DNA of 15,392 nt from CAYQTL01 sp964420405 (lineage in GTDB: Bacteria; Acidobacteriota; Thermoanaerobaculia; Thermoanaerobaculales; Sulfomarinibacteraceae), in contig CAYQTL010000091.1 in assembly GCA_964420405.1 (NCBI GenBank), positions 1 through 15,392 of the forward strand, in the 5' to 3' direction. This document shows, piece after piece, positions 5,078 to 13,462 of this stretch. Every line of letters starts with the position of its first letter. The stretch's first letter is position 1. The position numbers and the translations under genes are program-made. The notes beneath the pieces are model-generated. The model made no database searches. It saw nothing but the letters and a program-made list of their open reading frames with translations, and was not told where the DNA came from.

Positions 5078-7888
5078 GTGAGCGATCCCGGGCTGTTCGC
5101 GAGGGCCGATCGGATCCTCGAGGCCGCGCTCGACCTCGTCCCGTCAGAGCGTGCCGCGTTCGTCGCCCGCGAGACCGCCGGGGACGCCGAGCTCCGGGCG
5201 CTGGTCACGCGGCTGCTCGGCCACCTCGACTGCGACGATCCCAGGCTCGAGCCGGGCGCGGCCCTCGAGGGCACGCTCGCCGCCGGCGCGATCGAGTCGG
5301 CGGTGGCGGTGCCGACGGTGCGGGGCGAGCGGATCGGTCGCTACCGCCTGGTGCGCGAGCTCGGGCGGGGCGGGATGTCGGTGGTGTTCCTGGCCGAGCG
5401 GGCGGACGGCGGGTTCCGCCAGCAGGTGGCGCTGAAGCTGATCCAGGAGCGGTTTCCTGGGCCGGCGGCCGTCGCCCGCTTCGAGCGCGAGCGCCAGATC
5501 CTGGCGGACGCCCGCCATCCCGACATCGCGCGCCTGCTGGATGGCGGCAGGACGGACGACGGCAGGCCCTACCTGGTGATGGAGCTCGTCGACGGCGAGC
5601 CGATCGACGCCTGGTGCGACCGACGCCGCCTCGACGTTCGCTCGCGCCTGCGTCTGTTCCTGCACGTCGCGCGGGCGGTCGAGCACGCCCACCGGCGGCT
5701 CGTGGTCCACCGCGACATCAAACCGTCCAACATCCTGGTGACAGTCGAAGGGGACGTCAAGCTGCTCGACTTCGGGATCGCCAAGCTGATCGACGAGGCG
5801 GCCGGGGAGGGCACGGACGGGCTCACCGCCACCCACGAGCGGCTCATGACGCCCGCGTACGCGAGCCCGGAGCAGGTCCGGGGCGAGCCCGTCACCACAG
5901 CCACCGACATCTACCAGCTCGGCGTGCTGCTGTACCTCCTCCTGACCGGCCGCTGGCCGTACCGGGAGCTGCCGGGCAGCGGCGCGGCGGCGATGATGGC
6001 GATCTGCCGGCAGCCGGCGACGCGGCCGAGCGCCACCGCCACCGGCCGGACGGCGCCTCCCCCGACGGCGGGGGGCGACGGCCCGACCCCTCGGGAGCTC
6101 GCCGACCGGCGGGGAACGACGCCGGGCCGCCTTCGTCGGGAGCTGGCAGGAGACCTCGACCTGATCGTCCTCACGGCACTGCGCAAGGAGCCCGAGCGGC
6201 GGTACGGCTCGGTGTCCCGGCTGATCGAGGACGTCGTGGCGGTGCTCGAGCACCGGCCGGTGAGCGCGCGGCCCGACTCGCTGACCTACCGCGCGTCGCG
6301 GTTCCTGCGACGCCACGCAGCGGCGAGCATGGTCGCCGGCGTGGCGTTCCTGTCGGTGTCGGCGGTGGCCGGCTGGCACTTCGCCGAGGTGGCGCGGGAG
6401 CGCGACCGTGCCCGGCTCGAGGCCGCGAAGGCGACCGAGACCGCCCGGTTCCTGCGCGGCCTGTTCGAGGTGGCGGCGCCGACCAGGTCGCGCGGCGAGA
6501 CGGTGACCGCCCGTGAGCTGCTCGAGCGGGGCGCCGACCGGGTCGAACGGGAGCTCGCCGGGCAACCGGCCCTGCAGGCGGAGCTGCTGACTGTGATCGG
6601 CGACGTCTACCTCGACCTGGGCCTGTACGACGAGGCGACCGCGGCGCTCGGCCGGGCGGTGGAGATCCGTCGCCGGGAGCCCGGCGAGGAGGGGCTCGAT
6701 CTCGCGGCTTCGCTGCACGGGCTCGGCCGCGTCGCCCACCTCACCCGCGACGCCGTGACCGGCCGGAGGGCGCTCGAGGAGTGCCTCGCGATCCGTCGGG
6801 CCGCCCTCGGCGAGGATCATCCGGAGGTGGCGCGTGCCGAGGACTCGCTCGGCCTGGTGCTGGTGGGCGAAGGTGAGCTGGACCGCGCCCGGGAGCTGCA
6901 GGAGCACGCCGTCACGGTCCTCGAGCGGTCCCTCGGAGCCGACCACCCCGACCTCGGCGAGGCGCTCAACCACCTCGCCACCACCGTCGTCGACCAGCGC
7001 GACCACGCCGGTGCGGTGCCGCTGTACCGGCGGGCTCTGGAGATCTTCGAGACGCGTTGGGGAGGCGACCATCCGAACACGGCGCGTACCACGGTCAACC
7101 TCGCCGGCGCCCTCCGGTTCGCCGGCGACGCCGAGGAGGCGGACCGGATGTACCGCACCGCCCTCGACCGGATCCAGGCGGTGTACGGCGGCGATCACCC
7201 GAACGTGGCGGTGGTGCTGAACAACCACGCCAACCTGCTCAAGGACCGCGGCCGGTTCGAGGAGTCGGTCCGGCTCCACCGGCAGGCGATGGCGATCTGG
7301 AGCGGGTCGTTCGGGCCGGACCACGCCCAGGTCGGGTGGAGCCTCAACAACCTCGGCCTGGTGGCCCGGGAGATGGGCGACCACCGTCAGGCCGAGAGGG
7401 ACTTCGCGCGCAGCGTCGAGGTGATCGAGCGGCACTTCGGGCCCGACCACCACGAGCTCGCGACGCCCCTGAAGAACCTTGCCGAGGCACGGCTCGAGCT
7501 CGGTGACGCGGCGGGTGCGCTCGAGCTGCTCGGGAGGGTCCTGGCGATCCGGGAGCGGGTGTACGGTCCCGACCACTCCTACCTGAGCGAGGTCCTGACC
7601 GAGACCGCCCGGGCGCTGGTCGCCCTCGGCCGCCCTGGCGAGGCCGAGCCGGCGTTGCGACGGGCGATCGCGGTCGGCCGGCCCGATCCCGACCACCGGG
7701 GACCCGAGGTCACCCGCCCCACCATCCTGCTCGCGGAGCTCCTGGCGGACACGGGACGTTCCGGGCAGGCCCGGACGCTGCTCGCCGGCGAGCTGGCGCT
7801 GGCCCCGCCGGAGATCCGCCCCCAGGTCGAGTCCGCGCTGGCCCGGCTCGAGAGCCGGCGGGCGACTACTTCTGGGGCCGGCCCTTGA
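5078..7888 (+). CDS. Transmembrane Ser/Thr protein kinase with C-terminal TPR repeats
   Basis: 936 residues. A short helical N-terminus (1-80) is typical of acidobacterial kinases. The Hanks-type kinase domain at about 87-390 has a GRGGMS glycine loop (96-101), Lys120 in VALK, catalytic HRDIKPSN (211-218), DFG (231-233) and YASPEQ (261-266), so it should be active. A single membrane helix lies at about 415-435. The C-terminal part is tetratricopeptide repeats of the 42-residue kinesin-light-chain type: Asp-His pairs recur at 580, 622, 664, 706, 748, 790 and 832, exactly 42 apart, most within GxDHP. The helix would place the kinase in the cytoplasm and the TPR part on the outer face. GTG 5078 is the only start in a sensible position; its Shine-Dalgarno is weak. 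The substrate is unknown; the divergent Asp-box gene may share regulation, which is inference. Confidence 0.95.
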   Translation: MSDPGLFARADRILEAALDLVPSERAAFVARETAGDAELRALVTRLLGHLDCDDPRLEPGAALEGTLAAGAIESAVAVPTVRGERIGRYRLVRELGRGGMSVVFLAERADGGFRQQVALKLIQERFPGPAAVARFERERQILADARHPDIARLLDGGRTDDGRPYLVMELVDGEPIDAWCDRRRLDVRSRLRLFLHVARAVEHAHRRLVVHRDIKPSNILVTVEGDVKLLDFGIAKLIDEAAGEGTDGLTATHERLMTPAYASPEQVRGEPVTTATDIYQLGVLLYLLLTGRWPYRELPGSGAAAMMAICRQPATRPSATATGRTAPPPTAGGDGPTPRELADRRGTTPGRLRRELAGDLDLIVLTALRKEPERRYGSVSRLIEDVVAVLEHRPVSARPDSLTYRASRFLRRHAAASMVAGVAFLSVSAVAGWHFAEVARERDRARLEAAKATETARFLRGLFEVAAPTRSRGETVTARELLERGADRVERELAGQPALQAELLTVIGDVYLDLGLYDEATAALGRAVEIRRREPGEEGLDLAASLHGLGRVAHLTRDAVTGRRALEECLAIRRAALGEDHPEVARAEDSLGLVLVGEGELDRARELQEHAVTVLERSLGADHPDLGEALNHLATTVVDQRDHAGAVPLYRRALEIFETRWGGDHPNTARTTVNLAGALRFAGDAEEADRMYRTALDRIQAVYGGDHPNVAVVLNNHANLLKDRGRFEESVRLHRQAMAIWSGSFGPDHAQVGWSLNNLGLVAREMGDHRQAERDFARSVEVIERHFGPDHHELATPLKNLAEARLELGDAAGALELLGRVLAIRERVYGPDHSYLSEVLTETARALVALGRPGEAEPALRRAIAVGRPDPDHRGPEVTRPTILLAELLADTGRSGQARTLLAGELALAPPEIRPQVESALARLESRRATTSGAGP

Positions 7889-8057
7889 ACAGGTCGACGA
7901 AGTTCCAGCCGACGAACGCGCCGACGGCGGCGGCGCCGGCCACGCCGACGATCCCGTACCCGCCGAGGTAGCGGTAGCCGGCCGCGGCGCCGACGAGGCC
8001 GAACACCGCCCCGAACAGCCATCGCAGCGATCGGACCGTGCTGTGGTCGAGTGCCAT
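7866..8057 (-). CDS. Small two-helix membrane protein, unknown function
   Basis: 63 residues from ATG 8057; ATG 8063 would add two. The inner start is preferred because GGAG on the minus strand lies 8 bases from it and only 2 from the outer one. After a short polar start (MALDHSTVRS) come two hydrophobic, glycine- and alanine-rich segments, LFGAVFGLVGAAAGY and GIVGVAGAAAVGAFVGW, then a basic end FKGRPQK. GxxxG-like spacing suggests helix packing. Not recognised as a named family. Its 3' end overlaps the convergent kinase gene by 23 bases. A promoter candidate sits at 8116-8143. Confidence 0.65.
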   Translation of the reverse strand: MALDHSTVRSLRWLFGAVFGLVGAAAGYRYLGGYGIVGVAGAAAVGAFVGWNFVDLFKGRPQK

Positions 8058-8115
8058 GGACATCGCTCCATCGGGCCGCGGCCGGCACCCCGGTAGGCCC
8101 GTTTGGTCGTCGAGG

Positions 8116-8143
8116 AGTATAGCGGGGGCGTGACGGCGGTCAC
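8116..8143 (-). promoter_or_regulatory. Possible promoter of the small membrane protein gene
   Basis: On the minus strand GTGACC (8138-8143) is followed after 16 bases by TATACT (8116-8121), matching 4/6 and 5/6 of the sigma-70 consensus. The -35 overlaps an inverted repeat, CGTGAC-GGCG-GTCACG (8129-8144), that could be an operator. Confidence 0.4.
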
Positions 8144-8198
8144 GGGCCCGGCCCGCGACATCTCCGGCCCGTGCGGTGTGAGCGTCGGGACGCCCCGC

Positions 8199-8246
8199 GT
8201 GCGAAGGCGTGACGGTATGGCGGCGCGACGGCGCGAAGGTGCCTCG
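8199..8246. repeat. Degenerate octamer tandem repeat, GTGCGAAG family
   Basis: Six consecutive 8-base units: GTGCGAAG, GCGTGACG, GTATGGCG, GCGCGACG, GCGCGAAG, GTGCCTCG. The same family recurs inverted at 8361-8384 and directly at 13433-13464. Confidence 0.65.
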
Positions 8247-8355
8247 CGGGCCGGGGAACGCGCCCGACGGCTGCCGGCCGCGGAGGGTGTGGCGCCGCGT
8301 GCTGCTCCGGCGTGTCCGGCCTCGTGGACATCCCGAGCCGTCGTCCGCCGCCGTC

Positions 8356-8387
8356 AGAGGTTCGCACCTTCGCACCTTCGAACCTCT
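8356..8387. repeat. Inverted octamer cluster with 9-bp hairpin arms
   Basis: AGAGGTTCG (8356-8364) and CGAACCTCT (8379-8387) are perfect inverted arms around a 14-base loop. Inside lie tandem TTCGCACC, TTCGCACC, TTCGAACC, the complement of the GTGCGAAG octamer family. It lies 80 bases upstream of the transporter gene and could be a hairpin in its leader or a repeat remnant. Confidence 0.7.
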
Positions 8388-8453
8388 CCCGGACCGGGAC
8401 CGGGATCGGGCCGGTGCGCTGCCGCTGTAGTAGAGTTGCGACCGTCGCTCGAC

Positions 8454-8460
8454 GGGAGGA
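8454..8460 (+). promoter_or_regulatory. Ribosome binding site fixing the transporter start
   Basis: GGGAGGA lies 7 bases before ATG 8468 and selects this start over an open frame reaching back to 8312, which runs through the octamer repeats. Confidence 0.8.
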
Positions 8461-8467
8461 CGCGCCG

Positions 8468-10084
8468 ATGCGGCTGGTCAGCATCCTGGGGCTCGTGGCG
8501 CTGCTCGGCATCGCGTGGCTCCTCTCCTACCACCGGCGGTCGGTGCGCCTGCGGCCGGTGGTGTGGGGCCTCGGGCTCCAACTTCTGTTCGCCGTCATCA
8601 TCCTGCGCCGCGACGGCTGGAGCTTCGTCGGCATGGCGGTGCTCGCGGCGCTGGTGGTCGCCTACATGGCGCGAGGGTTCGTGCCCGGCCGGCCGGCCGC
8701 CGGAATGGCGGCGGGGGTGGTGGCCGCCGCAGCCGTCGGCGCGATGCTCGCCGCGGTGGCACCCGCGGCCGCGCCGTGGGTTTTCGCGGCGGCCGCGGCG
8801 GTGCTCGTCGCGGGACGGCGGGTCGGGCTGCCGGCGGGAGCGGTCCGGGCGGCCGCGGTGGCGCTGGTCGCCTCGGGCACCGCGCTGCTGGTATCCGAGG
8901 GTCTGTATGGTCAGCAGATCTTCGCCGTCTTCTCGGACAAGGTCGCCGCGTTCCTCAGCCTGTCAGATTACGGTGCGCGCTTCCTCTTCGGCAACCTCGC
9001 GGACGGCAGCCACTACTTCACCGAGCCCGGGGCGGCGTGGCCGGGGTTCGGGTTCCAGTTCGCCTTCAAGGTCCTCCCGACGATCCTGTTCTTCGGTGGG
9101 TTCATGGGGGTGCTGTACCACCTGGGTGTGATGCAGCGTGTGATCGAGGCGATGGCCGGTTTCCTGCGCTGGACGATCGGCACGTCGGGCGCGGAGACGC
9201 TGTCGTGCAGCGCCAACATCTTCGTCGGCCAGACCGAGGCGCCGCTGCTGGTCAAGCCGTTTCTCGACGAGATGACGCCGTCGGAGCTGCTGACGATCAT
9301 GGTCGGCGGGTTCGCGACCATCGCCGGGGGGGTGCTGGCCGGCTACATCGCCATGGGGGTGCCCGCCGGCCACCTGATCGCCGCCAGCGTGATGTCGGCT
9401 CCGGCCGCGCTGGTGGTCGGCAAGATCCTGTTTCCCGAGCTCCAGCACTCGGCCACCGCGGGCGATGTCCGGATGCCCGAGGTCGACTCCGCCGGCAACC
9501 TGATCGAGGCCGCCACCAACGGCATCACCGACGGCCTCAAGCTGGCGGTCAACGTCGGGGCGATGCTGATCGGTTTCATCGCGCTGATCGCAGTGGTCGA
9601 CGTCCTGCTGGCGTTCCTCGACGGTCTGATCGACGGCCGCCTGCTCGGCGGCGTCCGGGTCGCCTACGACGCCGGCGGGATGTCGCCCGTGACCGGCGAG
9701 TACGCCGGCGTCTTCCCGGGCTCCCTGCAGACCCTCTTCGGCACCCTGCTGCGGCCGCTCGCCTTCCTGATGGGTGTGCCGTGGGAGGACGCGGGCCGGG
9801 TCGGCAACCTGCTCGGGATCAAGCTGTCCCTGAACGAGTTCGTTGCCTACGGCACGCTCGGGTCGTACATCCAGGGCGGCGTGCTCGGGGAGCGGGCGAC
9901 CGTGATCGCCACCTACGCCCTGTGCGGTTTCGCCAACTTCTCTTCCATCGGCATCCAGATCGGTGGCATCTCCGCGGTCGCGCCCCGCCGCAAGACCGAG
10001 CTCGCGAGGCTCGGCCTGAAGGCGATGTTCGGCGGCGCGATCGCGTCGTGGCTTACCGCCACCGTCGCCGGGATGCTGCTGTGA
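8468..10084 (+). CDS. nupC: Concentrative nucleoside transporter (CNT/NupC family)
   Basis: 538 residues in the inner membrane; the family imports nucleosides with Na+ or H+. Diagnostic motifs: SCSANIFVGQTEAPLLVKPF (246-265), whose GQTE is the nucleobase-binding motif; MVGGFATIAGGVLAGYI (278-294); GIKLSLNEFVAY, with the ribose-contacting Glu at about 457; and GFANFSSIGIQIGGISAVAP near the C-terminus. Typical bacterial members are about 400-430 residues. The excess lies mainly in an Ala-rich hydrophobic insertion at about 51-148, placed between the first two helices and the FSDKVAAFLSLSDYGARFLF segment, with a smaller addition at about 385-415. First gene of a probable operon: 17 bases separate it from the next gene. 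Family firm; the exact nucleosides carried are not readable from sequence. Confidence 0.95.
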   Translation: MRLVSILGLVALLGIAWLLSYHRRSVRLRPVVWGLGLQLLFAVIILRRDGWSFVGMAVLAALVVAYMARGFVPGRPAAGMAAGVVAAAAVGAMLAAVAPAAAPWVFAAAAAVLVAGRRVGLPAGAVRAAAVALVASGTALLVSEGLYGQQIFAVFSDKVAAFLSLSDYGARFLFGNLADGSHYFTEPGAAWPGFGFQFAFKVLPTILFFGGFMGVLYHLGVMQRVIEAMAGFLRWTIGTSGAETLSCSANIFVGQTEAPLLVKPFLDEMTPSELLTIMVGGFATIAGGVLAGYIAMGVPAGHLIAASVMSAPAALVVGKILFPELQHSATAGDVRMPEVDSAGNLIEAATNGITDGLKLAVNVGAMLIGFIALIAVVDVLLAFLDGLIDGRLLGGVRVAYDAGGMSPVTGEYAGVFPGSLQTLFGTLLRPLAFLMGVPWEDAGRVGNLLGIKLSLNEFVAYGTLGSYIQGGVLGERATVIATYALCGFANFSSIGIQIGGISAVAPRRKTELARLGLKAMFGGAIASWLTATVAGMLL

Positions 10085-10101
10085 GCCCGGGAGGTCCAGA
10101 C

Positions 10102-11433
10102 ATGACGACGTATCGAGTCCTGCTCGTGGCGCTGGTGGTGGGGGCCGTCCTCGGATGCGACCTGGTGGATCCCGAGCGGCCGACGCCGTACCCGGACACG
10201 ACGGTGTACGGCAACCTGCTCGAGGTGATCGAGCCGGCCGGGCCCGGCGAGCCGTGGGTCGCGCGGCTGCGTGTCGGCGTCCCCCGTGCGCTCAGCCGCG
10301 CCGAGGAGGCCGAGGGGGAACCGGCGCCGGAGGTCGACGACGGGCTGGTGGCGGAGGTGGCGGTGGACGCCGACGCGGTGGTGGTCGCTGACGGCCGCTT
10401 CAGCTCGCTGGAGGCGATCGCCCCCGGCACCGAGGTCGTGGTGCTCCCGGTGCTCGGGACCACCCGGATGGTCGGCTCCAGCACCGTCCTGGTGCAGGCC
10501 AGATATCTGCTCGACTTCGGCACCTTCGCCCGCTGGCAGCTGCCCAAGCTGGAGCAGCCGTCAGGCGGTCCCGGCGCGGGCCGCACCGATCCGGCGCGGA
10601 TCAACTCGGACGGCATCGAGTCGTCGCCGGTACCGGTCGGCGACGGCTCCGTGCTGTACTTCAGCGCCCGGCTGCGGCGGGGTCCGGACGGGGCGCGGCT
10701 CGGAGCCGAGCGGCCGGGCATGGGGCCTGCGGGGGACGGCGAGCACGAGGTCGTGAGGAGCTACCGGACCGAGCTCGGCGACGACGGCTGGTCGCCGCCC
10801 GAGCCGGTGGAGCTGGCGGGGCTCGCCGACGGTGCCACGGCGACCGTGTCGTGGGTCAGCGCCGACGAGACGCGCGCCCTCGTGACAGTCGCGCCGGCCG
10901 GCGAGCCGCCCTGGGTGGGTGTCTCGACGAGGCCGGCGGCCCGTGGTAAGTGGAGCACCCCGGAGAGGGTCGAGGCGCTCGGCGCCGGCGACGCCCGCGA
11001 CGGCGTCTACCTCGCGGGCAGCACCACCAAGCTGGTGTTCGTGTCGTCCCGGGACGGCGGTGTGCAGAGCGACCTGTACCTCCACGACCCGGGCATGGAG
11101 ACGACGCCGCTGCCGCTGGAGCCGCAGATCAACTCGGTCGGCGACGAGTGGGGTCCCCGCGTCGGCCCCCGCGGCGAGCTGTTCTTCATGCGCGACGAAC
11201 GCCAGCTGCTGCGCTCCGGCGGGAAGCTCCACGAGGTTCGGCTGCCCGGACCGCACCGGGCGGTGGTCACCGAGGCCGCACCCACCGGCGACGGCCATTG
11301 GGTCTTCCTGTGCCTGCCCCGGTTCCGGCCGGTGGAGCTGGACCGGGACATCTGGGTGGCGCCGCGGCTCGGTGACGGGCGGCTCGGGGAGCCGGTGGAG
11401 GTCGACGACTGGCGGCCCGCCCGGGAGCGGTGA
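10102..11433 (+). CDS. Putative lipoprotein with TolB/PD40-like repeats, unknown function
   Basis: 443 residues. The N-terminus MTTYRVLLVALVVGAVLGC is a lipoprotein signal with lipobox VLGC and lipidation at C19. The mature protein is mostly predicted beta. Two matching segments, INSDGIESSPVPVGDGSVLY (about 170-190) and INSVGDEWGPRVGPRGELFF (about 343-362), carry the INS..DE..P....G.L.F pattern of PD40/TolB-type propeller blades, and KLVFVSSRDGGVQSDLYLHD fits a blade as well. Not recognised as a named family. ATG 10102 has GAGG 7 bases upstream. The stop overlaps the pabB GTG start (GTGA), so translation of pabB is probably coupled to this gene, an odd partner for folate genes. It is likely anchored in the cell envelope. 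Confidence 0.8.
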   Translation: MTTYRVLLVALVVGAVLGCDLVDPERPTPYPDTTVYGNLLEVIEPAGPGEPWVARLRVGVPRALSRAEEAEGEPAPEVDDGLVAEVAVDADAVVVADGRFSSLEAIAPGTEVVVLPVLGTTRMVGSSTVLVQARYLLDFGTFARWQLPKLEQPSGGPGAGRTDPARINSDGIESSPVPVGDGSVLYFSARLRRGPDGARLGAERPGMGPAGDGEHEVVRSYRTELGDDGWSPPEPVELAGLADGATATVSWVSADETRALVTVAPAGEPPWVGVSTRPAARGKWSTPERVEALGAGDARDGVYLAGSTTKLVFVSSRDGGVQSDLYLHDPGMETTPLPLEPQINSVGDEWGPRVGPRGELFFMRDERQLLRSGGKLHEVRLPGPHRAVVTEAAPTGDGHWVFLCLPRFRPVELDRDIWVAPRLGDGRLGEPVEVDDWRPARER

Positions 11434-12629
11434 CACGTCCCTGGTGCGCGGTCGCTTCGGGCGTCGCCGACCTGATTGGGCCCGGCTGGGGTCGGTTCGG
11501 CGGGCGCTGGCTCGGTGACAGGGAGCTGGCGGGCGGGGCCGACGGTTGGAAGCTGCTCGAGCGCGGCCGGGAGCGCGGCCGCTGGCCGCGTCTGGAGGGG
11601 GCGCTCGGCGATCTGTGGCGCGAGCGTACGGTGCGCGGACCGGCGCCGTTTGCGGTGGGCTGGCTGTCCTACGAGGCGGCGGCCGGACTGGCCGGGGATC
11701 TGCCGCACCGGCCTGCAGACCTTCCGGCGGGACGCCTGCTGCTGGAGCCGCGAGCGGACGGGATTCCGGAGGTGCCGACCGCGGCCCCGACTGGCCGCGG
11801 CCGTGCTGCCGTCCGGGCGTCACTCGACGACGTCGCGTTCGCCGATGGGGTGCGTCGGATCCGCGAGCGGATCGCGGCCGGGTCCGTGTACCAGGTCAAC
11901 CTGACGCGGCGCTTCACGGTGGCGACGTGGCCGTACGACGCGGCGCCGCTGCTGACGGCGGTGGCGGCACCCGCCCCCGACTACCTGAGCCGATTCCGGG
12001 GCGGGGGCGTCGACCTGGTCTGCGCCTCGATGGAGATGCTCCTGCGTCGGAGGGGACGGCGGGTCTTGACCCGGCCGATCAAGGGCACGCGGCCGCGGGG
12101 CGCCACGGCCGAGGCGGACCGGGCGCTCGCCCGCGAGCTGAGCGCCGACCCCAAGGAGCGGGCGGAGCTCGCGATGGTGGTGGACCTCGAGCGCAACGAT
12201 CTCGGGACGGTCGCCATCCCCGGGACGGTGGTGGTGACCGACCCCGGCTCGGTGGCATCGTTCGGCGGCGTCCACCACCTCGTGGCGACGGTCGAGGCGG
12301 AGGTGGAGGCGTCCGTTCCGTGGTGGCGGCTGCTGACCGCGATGGCCCCGGGGGGCTCGGTCACGGGCTGCCCCAAGCGGGCGGCCATGGGCGCCATCGC
12401 CGAGCTCGAGCCTGTCGCCCGCGGCCCGTTCACGGGGGTGCTGGGCGTCGTGACCGGCGACGGAGACCTCGAGCTGGCGCTCCCGATCCGGACCGGCTGG
12501 GTGGCCGGGGGCCGGCTGGAGTTCGCGGCGGGCTGCGGCATCGTGTGGCCGTCGGATCCGACGCGGGAGGAGGCCGAGTCCCGCCTCAAGGTGGCGCGGT
12601 GGCTCGAGCTCGTGGGGGAACCGGCGTGA
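11430..12629 (+). CDS. pabB: Aminodeoxychorismate synthase component I (PabB-type chorismate-binding enzyme)
   Basis: 399 residues. The family converts chorismate plus ammonia, supplied by the PabA glutaminase, to 4-amino-4-deoxychorismate, the precursor of p-aminobenzoate and folate. Chorismate-binding motifs: GSVYQVNLTRRF (151-162), RPIKGTRPRG (215-224), ELAMVVDLERNDLG (246-259), FGGVHHLVATVEA (278-290), APGGSVTGCPKRAAM (306-320) and AAGCGIVWPSDP (366-377). Lys218 in PIKGT is the residue that marks PabB (K274 in Escherichia coli); anthranilate synthases have PIAGT. With pabC downstream this favours PabB over TrpE. The N-terminal domain is short and divergent, as in other compact PabB proteins. 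GTG 11430 overlaps the previous stop by 4 bases. No pabA lies in the window. Confidence 0.93.
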   Translation: MTRPWCAVASGVADLIGPGWGRFGGRWLGDRELAGGADGWKLLERGRERGRWPRLEGALGDLWRERTVRGPAPFAVGWLSYEAAAGLAGDLPHRPADLPAGRLLLEPRADGIPEVPTAAPTGRGRAAVRASLDDVAFADGVRRIRERIAAGSVYQVNLTRRFTVATWPYDAAPLLTAVAAPAPDYLSRFRGGGVDLVCASMEMLLRRRGRRVLTRPIKGTRPRGATAEADRALARELSADPKERAELAMVVDLERNDLGTVAIPGTVVVTDPGSVASFGGVHHLVATVEAEVEASVPWWRLLTAMAPGGSVTGCPKRAAMGAIAELEPVARGPFTGVLGVVTGDGDLELALPIRTGWVAGGRLEFAAGCGIVWPSDPTREEAESRLKVARWLELVGEPA

Positions 12630-13462
12630 AGGTGTGGCGCGACGGCGACCTCGTGGACGTGCGGGCGGGGGCCGTCACGACGCCGGCCTGGGTGGGCTGG
12701 GGGGTGTTCTCGACGGTCGGCTGCGACCACGGCAGACCGCTGCTGTGGGAGCGCCACCGATGTCGGCTGCTGTCCTCGGCGGCGGCCTTGCAGCCCGGTC
12801 TCGTGCCGACGCTGCCGTCGGAGCCCGAGCTCCTGGAGCTGCTCGCCGCCGAGAGGCGGACGGGACCGGCCCGTCTTCGGGTGGTGCTGCGGCGGAGCGG
12901 TCCGGACCGGCCGTGGACGGTGGAGGCATCGGCGGCCGCGGCCGGGACGGTCGGGCCGACCCAGCCGCCGCAGGCGCTGCGGACGGTACGCTGGCGGTCG
13001 GCGCCACCGTGGACCGGTCACAAGACGCTGGCGCGACTGGCGTGGGACCACGCCCGGGAGTCGGTCCGGGCGGGCGGTGCCGACGACGCGCTGCTGTTGG
13101 ACGCAGAAGGGCGCCTGCTCGAGACCTCAGTCGCCAACCTGATGGTGCGCCACGGCGACGTCGTGGCGACGCCGCCGGCACCGCAGCGGTGCCTGCCGGG
13201 GATCCTCCGCGCATGGCTGGTGGAGAGCCTGCCGCGGCTCGGCCTCGCGGTGCGCGAGCGCGACGTCAGCCTCGACGAGCTCGCGGCGGCCGACGAGGTG
13301 TGGGTGTCGAACGCGGTCGTCGGCGTCCGCCGGGTCGCGGCCGTCGACGACCTGCGGTGGACCCTCCACCCCGTGTACGAACGTCTCACGGAGCTCGGCG
13401 TCCCCGCGCCGGGCTGGCCGGGCGCGCTGCATGTGCGAGGGTGTGAGGGTGCGACGGTGTGA
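12626..13462 (+). CDS. pabC: 4-amino-4-deoxychorismate lyase (class IV aminotransferase fold)
   Basis: 278 residues. The family is PLP-dependent and splits aminodeoxychorismate into p-aminobenzoate and pyruvate, the step after PabB. Seen: GVFSTVGCDHGRPLLWERHR near the N-terminus, R.RVVLRR, Lys133 in GHKTLARL as the likely PLP lysine, and Glu166 in LLETSVANLM, which contacts the pyridine nitrogen in this fold. GTG 12626 overlaps the pabB stop by 4 bases (GTGA), indicating translational coupling. A D-amino-acid or branched-chain aminotransferase role is possible by fold alone, but the operon favours PabC. The last 10 residues (after LH: VRGCEGATV) are encoded by an octamer repeat, so the native end appears to have run into repeat DNA. 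Confidence 0.92.
   Translation: MKVWRDGDLVDVRAGAVTTPAWVGWGVFSTVGCDHGRPLLWERHRCRLLSSAAALQPGLVPTLPSEPELLELLAAERRTGPARLRVVLRRSGPDRPWTVEASAAAAGTVGPTQPPQALRTVRWRSAPPWTGHKTLARLAWDHARESVRAGGADDALLLDAEGRLLETSVANLMVRHGDVVATPPAPQRCLPGILRAWLVESLPRLGLAVRERDVSLDELAAADEVWVSNAVVGVRRVAAVDDLRWTLHPVYERLTELGVPAPGWPGALHVRGCEGATV

Larger units (their letters stand above)
8058..8467. other. 410-bp gap between divergent genes, repeat-rich
   Basis: No gene is supported. It holds the promoter candidate at 8116-8143, an octamer repeat tract (8199-8246), an inverted octamer cluster (8356-8387), a hexamer-like stretch CCGGGACCGGGATCGGG (8394-8410) and the leader of the transporter gene with its Shine-Dalgarno at 8454-8460. 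Confidence 0.6.

Noticed and set aside
5144..8161. Minus-strand open frame of 1005 codons opposite the kinase gene
   Set aside because: It is the antisense shadow of a clear kinase-TPR gene. High GC keeps the frame open; its translation has no recognisable domain and is rich in Arg, Pro and His.
8356..8387. tRNA T-arm (TTCGAACC with flanking hairpin)
   Set aside because: No acceptor, anticodon or D stem can be built around it; the sequence is explained by the octamer repeat and its inverted arms.
11430..12629. Anthranilate synthase component I (trpE)
   Set aside because: PIKGT with Lys218 is the PabB-type sequence, not the PIAGT of anthranilate synthase, and pabC overlaps directly downstream.
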